A stretch of 22,948 nucleotides of DNA, from NCBI GenBank assembly GCA_016204905.1, contig JACQJU010000065.1:1-22948 (forward strand). Reading direction: 5' to 3'. Shown in pieces: positions 1 through 7,068 of this stretch. Source of the stretch: Candidatus Gottesmanbacteria bacterium. Its GTDB lineage: Bacteria; Patescibacteriota; Microgenomatia; 2-02-FULL-39-11. Below the pieces are notes generated by a model, which was not told the DNA's origin, did not search any database, and was given only the letters and a program-made list of their open reading frames with translations. Each line of letters opens with the position of its first letter. Position 1 is the first letter of the stretch. The position numbers and the translations under genes were made by a program.

Positions 1-236
1 AGGTATGGGGGAGAGAGTGTTGTCTTTGGTGTGGAAAAAATAGATAAAAACAGGTAAGTAGAGCAAAAAGAAAGATAAGACGAAGGTCGCAGTGATACCC
101 AGGTAATATTTTAATGATCTTTTTTGATTTTTAAGTATAAAAAACATGAGGGTAAGATAGATTGGGAGAAAAGTAATAATTGAGTTGTGGAAAGAAAAAG
201 AAAGCATAGCGAAAACAGTACTTAATATTAAAAAAA
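1..236 (-). pseudogene. Continuation of the GT39-like glycosyltransferase in the -1 frame
   Basis: After the stop of the upstream part (228-731), the minus strand stays open in a shifted frame from the T7 run (positions 236-230) to the window edge. It begins FLILSTVFAMLSFSFHNS, passes through ITFLPIYLTLMFFILK, then TATFVLSFFLLYLPVFIYFF. These are strongly hydrophobic helices of the kind expected next in a multi-pass glycosyltransferase. One extra T in the run, or a -1 slip, joins the two frames. What is seen is a clean open frame of about 77 codons. That it belongs to the same protein is inferred. The gene runs off the window, so its true length is unknown. Confidence 0.7.
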
Positions 237-731
237 GATAATTTTTTTAGAAAAGGCAAGAAAAAGAAGATAAAAACTAGTTAGCCCAAAAGGCTGGGAA
301 ACATAGGGTTGCCAAATATATTCTGATTGACTGATGAGGTGAGGATTTAGGCCAAATAATAGGGTAGAGAGTAGAGCGACTTTTTCACCAAAGAGATTTT
401 TACCTAATAGGTAAAGGATAACAAGTGTGAGAAGTTGTAAGCTGATGTTGAGAAGAGCTAGAGTAATAGGACTATTGTAAAAGTATAAGAAAAAAGCCAA
501 GAAATAATAATAAAAAGGGCTATTATGAAGACCTTTTTCTGAAAGTAGGCCATGGGGTCCGATGAGAGGATATTCTTGGTAGGAAACAATATGATTGGCT
601 ACTAAAGTGTCTCTCTCACCGTCACCCCATTTGAAGGCGAAAGGATAATCTATTTGACTGACGCGAAGTAGAAGACAGATGAGGAGAATGATGGATAATA
701 GAATTTTTGGCAGATTTTTATCAGGTAGCAT
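228..731 (-). CDS. GT39-type membrane glycosyltransferase, N-terminal part, frameshifted
   Basis: The protein has a hydrophobic N-terminal helix (about residues 8-22), a loop with WGDGERD (residues 35-41), and then Tyr/Phe/Leu-rich membrane helices. The acidic residues in the first extracytoplasmic loop after TM1 match the GT39/GT-C (protein O-mannosyltransferase-like) fold, where such residues bind the metal or lipid-phosphate sugar donor. Family members normally have 400-600 residues; this frame stops after 167 residues at a TAA inside a T-rich run, and the next frame continues the helices. The start ATG at 731 overlaps the upstream Cys-repeat gene by 11 nt (its TGA is at 723-721), which suggests translational coupling. 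A longer start at 836 is open but lies inside the upstream gene. Likely role, inferred: glycosylation of the surface proteins encoded upstream. Substrate unknown. Confidence 0.65.
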   Translation of the reverse strand: MLPDKNLPKILLSIILLICLLLRVSQIDYPFAFKWGDGERDTLVANHIVSYQEYPLIGPHGLLSEKGLHNSPFYYYFLAFFLYFYNSPITLALLNISLQLLTLVILYLLGKNLFGEKVALLSTLLFGLNPHLISQSEYIWQPYVSQPFGLTSFYLLFLAFSKKIIFF

Positions 732-1956
732 TTTCACAAATAGTAGCAAAAAGAGGATCAGTAACTTTCTGACAGATATTTTTTTTGGAGTTAGAGTCGC
801 GTGACCAAGCAGAGATCGATTTGCCCATTTGGCCATAGCAGGCGAGTTGTTGATTTGGATCTATACTGGAACAAAAAGCAAGAATTTTTTCAGGCTGATT
901 AGTATAACGGCCAGCAAGAGAAATCACTACTCCAGAGATGCAGATACTTTGGTATTGGGGAGGCATAGAATAACAATTTTGGGCCATAAGACCCAAATCT
1001 TGGGTAAATCCTACTTGATTAGTGCCTATGGTTTGGAAACACTCGTATTGGTATTTTGGGGGAACCTGGAGGCAAAGGTTTGCTGTTTGTTGCCAATCGT
1101 GGTTGGTAAGAAAAAAAGCAAAAAAGGAGCTTTGGTAGCGATAACATAAGGGTAGATATTTTTCTTCCAGAATATTACAGGGATACATAGGATCATCTTT
1201 TTTGTAATATTTTCCAGGATGATCGGTGTTAGTGGAACTAGAGGAGTTTTCATGAAAAACTCCGGAATAGCAGGCTTCTTGGTCATGTGAAGAAGTCAGT
1301 TGGTCACAAAGTTGGAGAGCGATAGGGACTTCTTGGTCGGTGACATACATAGTTCCATGCCCAATACCATGGACGCACTCGTCATATTTTTGGGGAATAT
1401 CGTAATCAGACTGTTTTCCACAAAGAATGGGTATTTCTTTGGCTATTTTTTCATCGCTATTATCAGAAGAAGAGCGGATATTTTTACTATTTAAATAAGC
1501 CTCTACAGTCCCATGATAACAGCCGCCATGACAGATGAAAGAACATTTATCAAAAACTTTTGGTAGGCTTTTTTCTAGGTCATAATCGAGTCTGGATAAG
1601 AAATGGGTGACTTCATGACAGCGGGAGAAAATTTCGGGATAGTTTTCATTGCTTTCAAATAGATCAATGTTTTTTTCTAAGCCAAATTGGTAGTAAAGAA
1701 GATTGGCAACGTGCTTATAGCAGAGGTCGATACCACCGTTTTGATAGCAGATAGACATTTGTGATCGGGTGTAGGTATTTGGGTCCTCGTTTTTGTTTAT
1801 AAGGTGAAAATTAAAGTGGGTGGCTAATGTTTCTCTGAGTTGATTTTGGATTTTAGTATCTGATTCTTTCTCTTTATTAGTTTGAAGAAAAATATTCAGA
1901 GACACTAAGGAGATAATCGTGACAATAAATAGGAGAAAATAGGGTTTTAAGCGCAT
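721..1956 (-). CDS. Exported Cys-paired helical-repeat protein
   Basis: A 411-aa protein with an N-terminal membrane anchor or uncleaved signal (about residues 5-25, MRLKPYFLLFIVTIISLVSL) and an extracytoplasmic region built from degenerate repeats. Most repeats have two Cys separated by 8-14 residues followed by a short helix, for example C-LQVPPKYQYE-C, C-YSMPPQYQSI-C and C-SSIDPNQQLA-C. Nine or so units can be drawn from about residue 70 to the C-terminus. The central units also carry His-Gly motifs (CHEVTH, CYHGTVE, CVHGIGHG), which could bind a metal or heme, but none is a canonical CxxCH. I infer a disulfide-stapled alpha-solenoid on the cell surface. No named family is recognised. It is the middle gene of a minus-strand operon, 48 nt after the 916-aa gene and overlapping the glycosyltransferase. 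No clear Shine-Dalgarno is visible. Confidence 0.8.
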   Translation of the reverse strand: MRLKPYFLLFIVTIISLVSLNIFLQTNKEKESDTKIQNQLRETLATHFNFHLINKNEDPNTYTRSQMSICYQNGGIDLCYKHVANLLYYQFGLEKNIDLFESNENYPEIFSRCHEVTHFLSRLDYDLEKSLPKVFDKCSFICHGGCYHGTVEAYLNSKNIRSSSDNSDEKIAKEIPILCGKQSDYDIPQKYDECVHGIGHGTMYVTDQEVPIALQLCDQLTSSHDQEACYSGVFHENSSSSTNTDHPGKYYKKDDPMYPCNILEEKYLPLCYRYQSSFFAFFLTNHDWQQTANLCLQVPPKYQYECFQTIGTNQVGFTQDLGLMAQNCYSMPPQYQSICISGVVISLAGRYTNQPEKILAFCSSIDPNQQLACYGQMGKSISAWSRDSNSKKNICQKVTDPLFATICENAT

Positions 1957-1992
1957 AAATTAATGATACATGGAAAGTAATTGTTGATTCAA

Positions 1993-2010
1993 CCCTAATT
2001 TAAATTAGGG
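1993..2010. repeat. Perfect 18-bp palindrome at a stop codon
   Basis: CCCTAATTTAAATTAGGG is its own reverse complement. It contains the TAA stop of the 916-aa gene (2007-2005) and sits 37 nt before the next start in the operon. No T-tract follows on either strand, so it is not a normal intrinsic terminator. It could be an RNA-processing or protein-binding site, or chance. Confidence 0.6.
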
Positions 2011-4755
2011 AGTACCGTAGGAGGGAGTAGAATACTCGGGTGTACCGTAGGATGGGCTGCCATAGGAGGGCGTTTCATAAGTAGGAGTACCATAGGAGGG
2101 AGTAGAATACTCGGGTGTACCGTAGGATGGGGTGCCGTAGCTTGGTGTGCCATATGAGCCGCTGTATGGAGTACCATAACTGCCGCTATATGGTGTTTGA
2201 TAGGAGCCGCTGTATGGAGTACCATAACCGCCACTATAAGGGGTGTAGTATGTGGGTGTTTGATAGGAACCGCTGTAGGGAGTGGAATAGTATGGTGTCT
2301 GGTAGGATCCGCTTGATTGGCAGTAGCTACCATTCCAGTAGTAGCCAGATCCGCAATTTGATCCACCGTAGGGTGTGGCGTAACCTCCGCCGCTATATGG
2401 AGTTTGATAACTAGAGCCTGATGAACGGCAGTAGCACATGTTTGAGTCCCAATAGAAGCCTGATCCACAACCACTGGATGGTGCTTGACAGGATCCACCA
2501 CCACCGCCGGAATAGGGTGTACTATAGATGGGAGTTTGATACTGGTAACCCTGACAATTGCAAGTATCGCCTGACCAGGTGCAGGTGCCGCCGCCTGATT
2601 TACAAGTGGCTTCTTGTTGTTCGCGACTGCCATAGCCACCACCGCCGGAATAGGGTGTGGAGTAGGTGCCTGGAGGAGTGCCATAGGTACCTGATTTGAT
2701 ACAGGAGCAACTGCCTCTATCTAGATAGAAGCCTGTAGCACAATCACCTGCTGATTTAGAACAGAATATAGGTTGAATATCAATTGTGGATTTACAGGTG
2801 CAAGAGGCAGAATCCCACCAGGAATTACCGATATTGGAACATTCAGCGGCTCTGAGGGTGCATTGATCTTGGGTGGTACCACCGCCGCGACATTCGCCAC
2901 TACCTGGGTCTTGATATTCTCCAGGAGAACAATTTTTAATAGCGATACATTTTTCACCATTCCAGAACTGACCAGAGGGACAACCCGCTTCTGGTGCAGG
3001 TTTATAAGTGACACATTTACCATCTCTGAACATTTGTCCAGAGGGACAATAAGTAGGGGCGGTGATGGGACCAGGATAAGGTCCACCGCCAATACTGGGA
3101 TTATCAGGGGCACAGTAACCACGTCGGGGACTGGAAGGTTCGGGAACCCAGTGGTAGGAAGCAGAACAACTTCCGGGGGCGGGGATGAATCCACCGATAC
3201 CTGGTTCGGTGCCTGGTCCATAGGGATTATCGGGGTAACAGTCTCCGACAGGTGAATTTCGGTGGTAACCGGGAGGACAGAATGATGGGAAACCATAATC
3301 ATCTATTATTTTGGGGTCATAGACAAGATTAGGTACACAATAACCGCCGTTGGGCATGTAGGGAACTGGTACCCAGTGTGAATCACTACTACAAGATCTG
3401 GCTTCCGGATATCTGTTTACGTCGGCATCGGCGGTTCCAAATTTATCTGCGATGGCTTTGAGCCTGGCGTAGGCAGGATCTTTTAATAGATTGGGGTTGG
3501 AGGCGAGTGCATTATTGACATAATCGACATCTTCTTTCCTGGGTTTTAATCTTTCAACTAGCTCGTTATATTTTTGTTGATCTTCAGGTCTGTGGCGGAA
3601 AAGATCAGCTCTTATAAGATCGGGTCTAAAGGTAGCCTGGAGTTCCTCGAGTCTGATAAGCGGCACCCACCAGGATCGTATTTCGGGAGGAACTATATCG
3701 CCTGCTTTATATCCATCGGCAAATTGTTGAACTTTTTGAAGGGTGGCTTCATCGGGCTTTTGGCTTTCGAGTGCTTTTAATTCCCGAAACTTTTTGATTT
3801 CTATCATGTTAGAGTAGCCGCTAGGATAATAAAACCTGGCGGTTTCATCTAACTTTTTGAAATCGGCTTCTGGAAGAACTCGGGCGTCGGCTAATTTTCT
3901 AAATTCTTCTCTGGCGTCTACTCGTGAAGATACGGAGATGAGTTTGGTAACCTCTTCTTCGGATAAAAGACCTTGAGCTTTGAGGGCTTGGAGTCTATCT
4001 ACCATTTCAGGAGGAACGGCCGGTCTTCCGGCCAGGTCAGCAATCACATCGACGGCTTTTTCTGAGGATTCTAGAGCTTGTTGTAAGCCTTCTTCGGCTT
4101 GGGGAGGGGCCTGGAGGGCGACTTCTTCGAGGACGAGAGTATGTTTGGCGGCTTCCTGATCGGTAAGGGCTAGAAGATCGGCGACATTTTGTTTATTTTC
4201 CTGGAGGTTTTCTATATTAGTGGTAATTTTTTCAATAATATTATTGTAATCATTGGCTAAAGATGGTAGGTAGTTGGCCTTGCCTTGTTCGGCGAGATAT
4301 TCCATCTCTGATAATCTTTCTCCGGCAAAAGCGAGGTGTAATTCTTCCTTTTTCTTGGGATCGAAGATGAGAGCTTCGGCCAAACCTTCTTGGGCTCTTT
4401 TGACAAAATAGAAAGGATTATCAGGGGCAAGATCGGAAGTAAAGCCGAGTATGTAGCCTGTGTATTCTTTGTAATTATGGTGATCGGCTGTTGATGGGGT
4501 GGTGGTATTGGTCGTTGTGGTTGTATTGTCAGTAGTGTTGGTGGTAAGGTTGGCGGTGTCGCTGGCTTCTTGGGCAAATACTTGTGTGCCTAGGACTGTT
4601 TGGGAACCTTGATAGTTATTCCAATCATAATATTGGCTGGGATTTTCTAGTGCCTGGGTTTGTTGGGGAGAAAGAAAAGTAAGGAGTAAAATAAAAGCGC
4701 CTAAGGAAAAACGCTTAAAATAGTTGCCTAAACAGTGGGCAGATTTTATTTCCAT
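2005..4755 (-). CDS. Large exported DUF5667 protein with Cys-rich and Tyr-Thr-Pro repeats
   Basis: A 916-aa modular surface protein. Residues 14-36 form a signal peptide or anchor. Residues about 65-90 are a Thr/Asn-rich linker. Residues about 103-240 match DUF5667 (PDNPFYFVKRAQEGLAEALIFD, then a helical ELHLAFAGERL segment). Residues about 240-450 are charged and helical. From about 455 to 780 there are roughly eleven short Cys modules of the form C-x2-G-x2-[WFY]-x4-6-C (CPSGQFWNGEKC, CGSGYYWNGSYC). The last ~200 residues are Tyr/Thr/Pro/Ser/Gly repeats (YGTP, YSTPYSGS, YQTP) ending with a 25-residue direct repeat. The design resembles a stalk with a disordered or fibrous tip, so an adhesin or surface-fibre role is inferred. 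It is the first gene of the minus-strand operon, with a promoter upstream. The repeat region could cause assembly errors or length variation. Confidence 0.85.
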   Translation of the reverse strand: MEIKSAHCLGNYFKRFSLGAFILLLTFLSPQQTQALENPSQYYDWNNYQGSQTVLGTQVFAQEASDTANLTTNTTDNTTTTTNTTTPSTADHHNYKEYTGYILGFTSDLAPDNPFYFVKRAQEGLAEALIFDPKKKEELHLAFAGERLSEMEYLAEQGKANYLPSLANDYNNIIEKITTNIENLQENKQNVADLLALTDQEAAKHTLVLEEVALQAPPQAEEGLQQALESSEKAVDVIADLAGRPAVPPEMVDRLQALKAQGLLSEEEVTKLISVSSRVDAREEFRKLADARVLPEADFKKLDETARFYYPSGYSNMIEIKKFRELKALESQKPDEATLQKVQQFADGYKAGDIVPPEIRSWWVPLIRLEELQATFRPDLIRADLFRHRPEDQQKYNELVERLKPRKEDVDYVNNALASNPNLLKDPAYARLKAIADKFGTADADVNRYPEARSCSSDSHWVPVPYMPNGGYCVPNLVYDPKIIDDYGFPSFCPPGYHRNSPVGDCYPDNPYGPGTEPGIGGFIPAPGSCSASYHWVPEPSSPRRGYCAPDNPSIGGGPYPGPITAPTYCPSGQMFRDGKCVTYKPAPEAGCPSGQFWNGEKCIAIKNCSPGEYQDPGSGECRGGGTTQDQCTLRAAECSNIGNSWWDSASCTCKSTIDIQPIFCSKSAGDCATGFYLDRGSCSCIKSGTYGTPPGTYSTPYSGGGGYGSREQQEATCKSGGGTCTWSGDTCNCQGYQYQTPIYSTPYSGGGGGSCQAPSSGCGSGFYWDSNMCYCRSSGSSYQTPYSGGGYATPYGGSNCGSGYYWNGSYCQSSGSYQTPYYSTPYSGSYQTPTYYTPYSGGYGTPYSGSYQTPYSGSYGTPYSGSYGTPSYGTPSYGTPEYSTPSYGTPTYETPSYGSPSYGTPEYSTPSYGTP
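2009..2136. repeat. 75-bp coding direct repeat within a YxTP-repeat tract
   Basis: A block starting at 2009 recurs with only a few substitutions at 2084, exactly 75 bp (25 codons) away. It encodes the terminal SYGTPEYSTPSYGTP units of the 916-aa protein. Shorter variants of the same 12-30-bp unit extend to about 2420. This is typical of a tract that expands by slippage or unequal recombination. Confidence 0.85.
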
Positions 4756-4782
4756 GTGACAGAAATCACAATCTCTTATACC

Positions 4783-4813
4783 ATCATAGGCAGAAGTCTA
4801 TACTTTTTGTCAA
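4783..4813 (-). promoter_or_regulatory. Promoter of the surface-protein operon
   Basis: The minus strand reads TTGACA (4813-4808), a 19-bp spacer, and TATGAT (4788-4783). The start codon of the 916-aa gene is at 4755, giving a leader of about 20 nt. The spacer is longer than the optimum. Confidence 0.5.
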
Positions 4814-4851
4814 GGGCCTATTTAGCCACGATTTAGATTCATTTTTCAGTC

Positions 4852-4880
4852 TTGACTTTGGAGGGAGTTTTATTTGTAAT
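4852..4880 (+). promoter_or_regulatory. Promoter of the coiled-coil envelope gene
   Basis: TTGACT (4852-4857), a 17-bp spacer, and TGTAAT (4875-4880). The expected transcription start lies about 10 nt before the ATG at 4898. It is divergent from the surface-protein operon promoter. Confidence 0.55.
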
Positions 4881-4897
4881 GGAGATAGAGACTGTCC

Positions 4898-5503
4898 ATG
4901 AAGAAATATATTATTCTTTTAGCCTCATTTGTACTTCTTTTTCTGTTGGGCCGCGTTAGTTATGCTCAAGAGGACGTTACTCCAACTAAAGAAGTTGTTA
5001 GTCCGAGTAAAAAGGAATTTCGGGAAGTGAATCGGCCTGAAGCAATGAAGGAAAAAAGAGAAGAGGTAAAAGAAAAAATAGACTCTAAAAGGAGAGAGTT
5101 GATAGGAAAGTATTTTGAACGGATGATCAGGCGGTTTGAGGCGGCTATTATGAGATTAGAGAAACTTATATCTCGGATAGAGGCTAGATTGGTGAAATTG
5201 AAATCTAGCGGGCAAGATACAACAGGTTTAGAATTGCAACTTAAAGCGGCAAGCGATAAATTGGCTCAGGCAAAAAAAGACCTAGACTCTCTAAAAGAAA
5301 ATTCTGACTTCTTGTCGAGTGAAGATCCCAAGACTACTTTTTCTTCTATCAAGCAGGAAGTGGGGTTAGTCAGAGATGAGATAAAAGGTGTGCATCAAGC
5401 TTTGGTGCAGATAGTTACTAAGATTAAGGGACTGAGAGTAGGAACGACAAAAGATGTTGACCCAACATCAGTACCGAGTCCTAGTGTTACTCCAACATTA
5501 TAA
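4898..5503 (+). CDS. Exported coiled-coil protein
   Basis: A 201-aa protein with a typical signal peptide (MKKYIILLASFVLLFLLGRVSYAQ, cleavage probably after SYA, residue 23). Residues about 40-130 are a long amphipathic, Lys/Glu/Arg-rich helix (EAMKEKREEVKEKIDSKRRE, then RFEAAIMRLEKLISRIEARL) with heptad character, so a coiled coil is likely. A second helical stretch covers about 145-182, and the tail is a Pro/Ser/Thr linker (PTSVPSPSVTPTL). Exported coiled-coil proteins of this size are common in CPR genomes; no specific family or function is recognised. It is followed after 6 nt by the next gene, so the two are probably cotranscribed. Confidence 0.8.
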   Translation: MKKYIILLASFVLLFLLGRVSYAQEDVTPTKEVVSPSKKEFREVNRPEAMKEKREEVKEKIDSKRRELIGKYFERMIRRFEAAIMRLEKLISRIEARLVKLKSSGQDTTGLELQLKAASDKLAQAKKDLDSLKENSDFLSSEDPKTTFSSIKQEVGLVRDEIKGVHQALVQIVTKIKGLRVGTTKDVDPTSVPSPSVTPTL

Positions 5504-5509
5504 TATAAT

Positions 5510-5977
5510 ATGCAATCACAAACTGAGAATTCGCAACAAAATAATTTAGGCAATAATCAGGGAACAGTAACATCTGGACAGCCTAATGTGTCTTCTGTGC
5601 CTAATGTGACGCCAGTATCTAGTGAAGCAACGAGTAATCTTTTACCGCCCAAAGGGGATAAGCATGGTCTTTCGTTTTTCTTTTATATAATTTTGGGATT
5701 GACGCTTTTTGTATTTTTGGGGCTTATATTTGCTATCTATGTTACTATAACGGCTAAAAATACGCTTAAATTGGGAGAATCAGAAAAAAATTTGAGTGAA
5801 CAAATGGATGTGGTGTCTAGCGTTTCTCCAACGGTAGTTTCCGATGCAGCAACTGAAGAGTTATCAAAACAAGGCTCTTCTGATGAGGTAGAGGATATTG
5901 AAAAAGATTTAAATAAAACGGAATTAAATTCGCTTGATGAAGAATCTTCCTCGATAGAAGTTATGCTTTCTCCGTAA
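5510..5977 (+). CDS. Single-pass membrane protein, unknown function
   Basis: A 155-aa protein with a polar Gln/Asn/Ser/Thr-rich N-terminal segment (1-52), one strong transmembrane helix (about 54-81, SFFFYIILGLTLFVFLGLIF), and an acidic Ser/Glu-rich C-terminal segment. There is no signal peptide. By the positive-inside rule the orientation is uncertain. It starts 6 nt after the coiled-coil gene, so an operon is likely, and the two may work together at the envelope. Its 3' end overlaps the convergent PNTG-protein gene by 17 nt (5961-5977). No family recognised. Confidence 0.75.
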   Translation: MQSQTENSQQNNLGNNQGTVTSGQPNVSSVPNVTPVSSEATSNLLPPKGDKHGLSFFFYIILGLTLFVFLGLIFAIYVTITAKNTLKLGESEKNLSEQMDVVSSVSPTVVSDAATEELSKQGSSDEVEDIEKDLNKTELNSLDEESSSIEVMLSP

Positions 5978-6296
5978 TGCGTTTGATGGCTATTCCACCA
6001 GCTCCTAGAAGTGATAAGAGGGCTATGGGTAATATTGACGGGCCTGTATTGGGAGTTTGAGTATAAGTAGTAAGACCTCCTTTGGAAGTACCATTTTGAG
6101 TGATAAAACGGCCAGGGGTAGGAGTCAGTGTAGGGGTGATATCTTTTTTCACTACAACAGTAGGTAAAGGTTTGATGTTGGGCAATATACCTCCGACTTT
6201 ATTTCTTATTCCTGCGGATAGTCTTTTGCTAGAAAGAAGTATGATGATGAGAAAAATGATGCCTAAAAAGATCAATATGATTCTGTTTGTTAACAT
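5961..6296 (-). CDS. Small surface protein with PNTG-type C-terminal anchor
   Basis: A 111-aa protein with an N-terminal hydrophobic helix (about 5-22), a Thr/Pro linker (DITPTLTPTPG, 52-62), and a C-terminal tripartite signal: TPNTGP (81-86), a hydrophobic helix (87-104) and a short basic tail (KRITEKA). This matches the layout of LPXTG sorting signals, with PNTG replacing LPXTG, a variant often seen in CPR proteins. I infer sortase or archaeosortase-like processing, or retention by two membrane helices. No sortase gene is visible in the window. The start at 6296 lies directly behind a good promoter, so the mRNA is probably leaderless. It converges with and overlaps the 155-aa gene. Confidence 0.75.
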   Translation of the reverse strand: MLTNRIILIFLGIIFLIIILLSSKRLSAGIRNKVGGILPNIKPLPTVVVKKDITPTLTPTPGRFITQNGTSKGGLTTYTQTPNTGPSILPIALLSLLGAGGIAIKRITEKA

Positions 6297-6305
6297 GAGG
6301 AGCCT

Positions 6306-6334
6306 ATAATACTATACTTTGGGTTTTTTGTCAA
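6306..6334 (-). promoter_or_regulatory. Promoter of the PNTG-anchored protein gene
   Basis: The minus strand has TTGACA (6334-6329), a 17-bp spacer and TATTAT (6311-6306). The start codon at 6296 lies 9 nt past the -10 box, so the mRNA should be leaderless or nearly so. Confidence 0.7.
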
Positions 6335-6368
6335 GCTGAAGAGGATCTCTAGTGTTTTGTACTGTTGA

Positions 6369-7001
6369 TTATTTCAGAAACCGTTTTCGGCCAAACCTCA
6401 AATATAATATGAATCCTATAATAAAAAGGAGTACGCCCCAGATAGTTAGCAACTGTTTGAGAGTAATTTTTTCTAAAATAAGTGTCGCGATGGGTATAGG
6501 GGTAGGTGTAGGAGTGGTAGTTTGAGAGAGATGGGTGGTGAAATTTATAGAGCTAGTAATTTTGGGGGAAAAAGAAGAGTGGTCGTTTTGAACTATTTCG
6601 GCGGTGAGAGTATGAGGACCAGGTGGTACATTTTTAAAAACGATGGCATCGTGGGAAAGTACTTTTTGGGCATTTTCAAGGGTTTTTTGATCTTCGTCTA
6701 ACCAGAAATGGAGATGGCCAGTATTGGGTTTCTTGATTTTAGTAGACTCGAAATCTGTGAATGTAAAGTTAGAAACGATAAAGGAGAAAGTAAACGTGTC
6801 TCCTAATATTTGATCTCTTTCTTGAGGGGAGATAATAGAAAGAGAAGGGGGAGGAGTTTTGGCGTATGAGGAAGGGGGAGTGAGTAATAACCCAATAACC
6901 CCCGCCGCCGCCAAGGCTATGGCGGGCAGGCAATAACCCCCGCCGCCGCCAAGGCTATGGCGGGCAGGCAATAACCCAATAAATAATGACAATTTAAACA
7001 T
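6369..7001 (-). CDS. Membrane-anchored DUF4399-like protein with repeat-expanded signal peptide
   Basis: A 210-aa protein. The N-terminal hydrophobic region (1-47) ends in a likely cleavage site (SYA-KT). Residues about 55-155 form a beta-rich extracytoplasmic domain with HLHFWLDED (96-104), PPGPHTLTAEIVQNDH (126-141) and a following Ser/Phe strand. The GHxHxxLD plus PGxHTLxxEhVxNDH combination resembles DUF4399-like domains of unknown function. A Thr/Pro linker (161-170) and a C-terminal helix (about 183-203) with a basic tail anchor it. Residues about 10-37 (LLPARHSLGGGGGYCLPAIA and onward) are encoded by two copies of a 38-bp GC-rich repeat. Removing 84 bp leaves a normal signal peptide, MFKLSLFIGLLLTPPSSYA. 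The insertion keeps the frame, so the gene is probably still functional. It is divergent from the YkuK-like gene. Confidence 0.8.
   Translation of the reverse strand: MFKLSLFIGLLPARHSLGGGGGYCLPAIALAAAGVIGLLLTPPSSYAKTPPPSLSIISPQERDQILGDTFTFSFIVSNFTFTDFESTKIKKPNTGHLHFWLDEDQKTLENAQKVLSHDAIVFKNVPPGPHTLTAEIVQNDHSSFSPKITSSINFTTHLSQTTTPTPTPIPIATLILEKITLKQLLTIWGVLLFIIGFILYLRFGRKRFLK
6893..6977. repeat. Two tandem 38-bp GC-rich repeats inside a coding sequence
   Basis: The unit starting at 6893 (caataacccccgccg...) recurs exactly at 6931, and a 9-nt third start appears at 6969. Each unit has CCCGCC and GGCGGG arms, so it can form a hairpin. On the coding strand, GGGTTATT occurs on both sides, consistent with target duplication. 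The total insertion is about 84 bp, a multiple of three. Confidence 0.85.
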
Positions 7002-7007
7002 ACTACA

Positions 7008-7036
7008 ATTGTACGGGCTTACAAAAAAGGGGGCAA
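7008..7036 (-). promoter_or_regulatory. Promoter of the DUF4399-like gene, leaderless layout
   Basis: The minus strand has TTGCCC (7036-7031), a 17-bp spacer and TACAAT (7013-7008). The ATG begins at 7001, 7 nt after the -10 box, so transcription should start at or next to the start codon. Confidence 0.6.
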
Positions 7037-7064
7037 TATGATAAAATTCCCCACATTGGAGTGA
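7019..7064 (+). promoter_or_regulatory. Promoter and ribosome binding site of the YkuK-like gene
   Basis: TTACAA (7019-7024), a 17-bp spacer and TAAAAT (7042-7047) form a weak promoter. GGAGTGA (7058-7064) is a Shine-Dalgarno 4 nt before the ATG at 7069 and supports that start. Confidence 0.45.
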
Positions 7065-7068
7065 AGTT

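Noticed and set aside
2009..2420. Possible CRISPR array
   Set aside because: The repeated units are in-frame codons for YxTP-type peptides, without regular unique spacers.
1995..2684. 229-aa minus-strand frame rich in Ala/Pro/His
   Set aside because: It is a shadow frame of the Tyr-Thr-Pro and Cys repeats of the 916-aa protein; the repetitive DNA keeps several frames open.
2721..3302. 193-aa minus-strand and 160-aa plus-strand frames
   Set aside because: Both lie wholly inside the Cys-module region of the 916-aa gene and show no promoter, start signal or domain.
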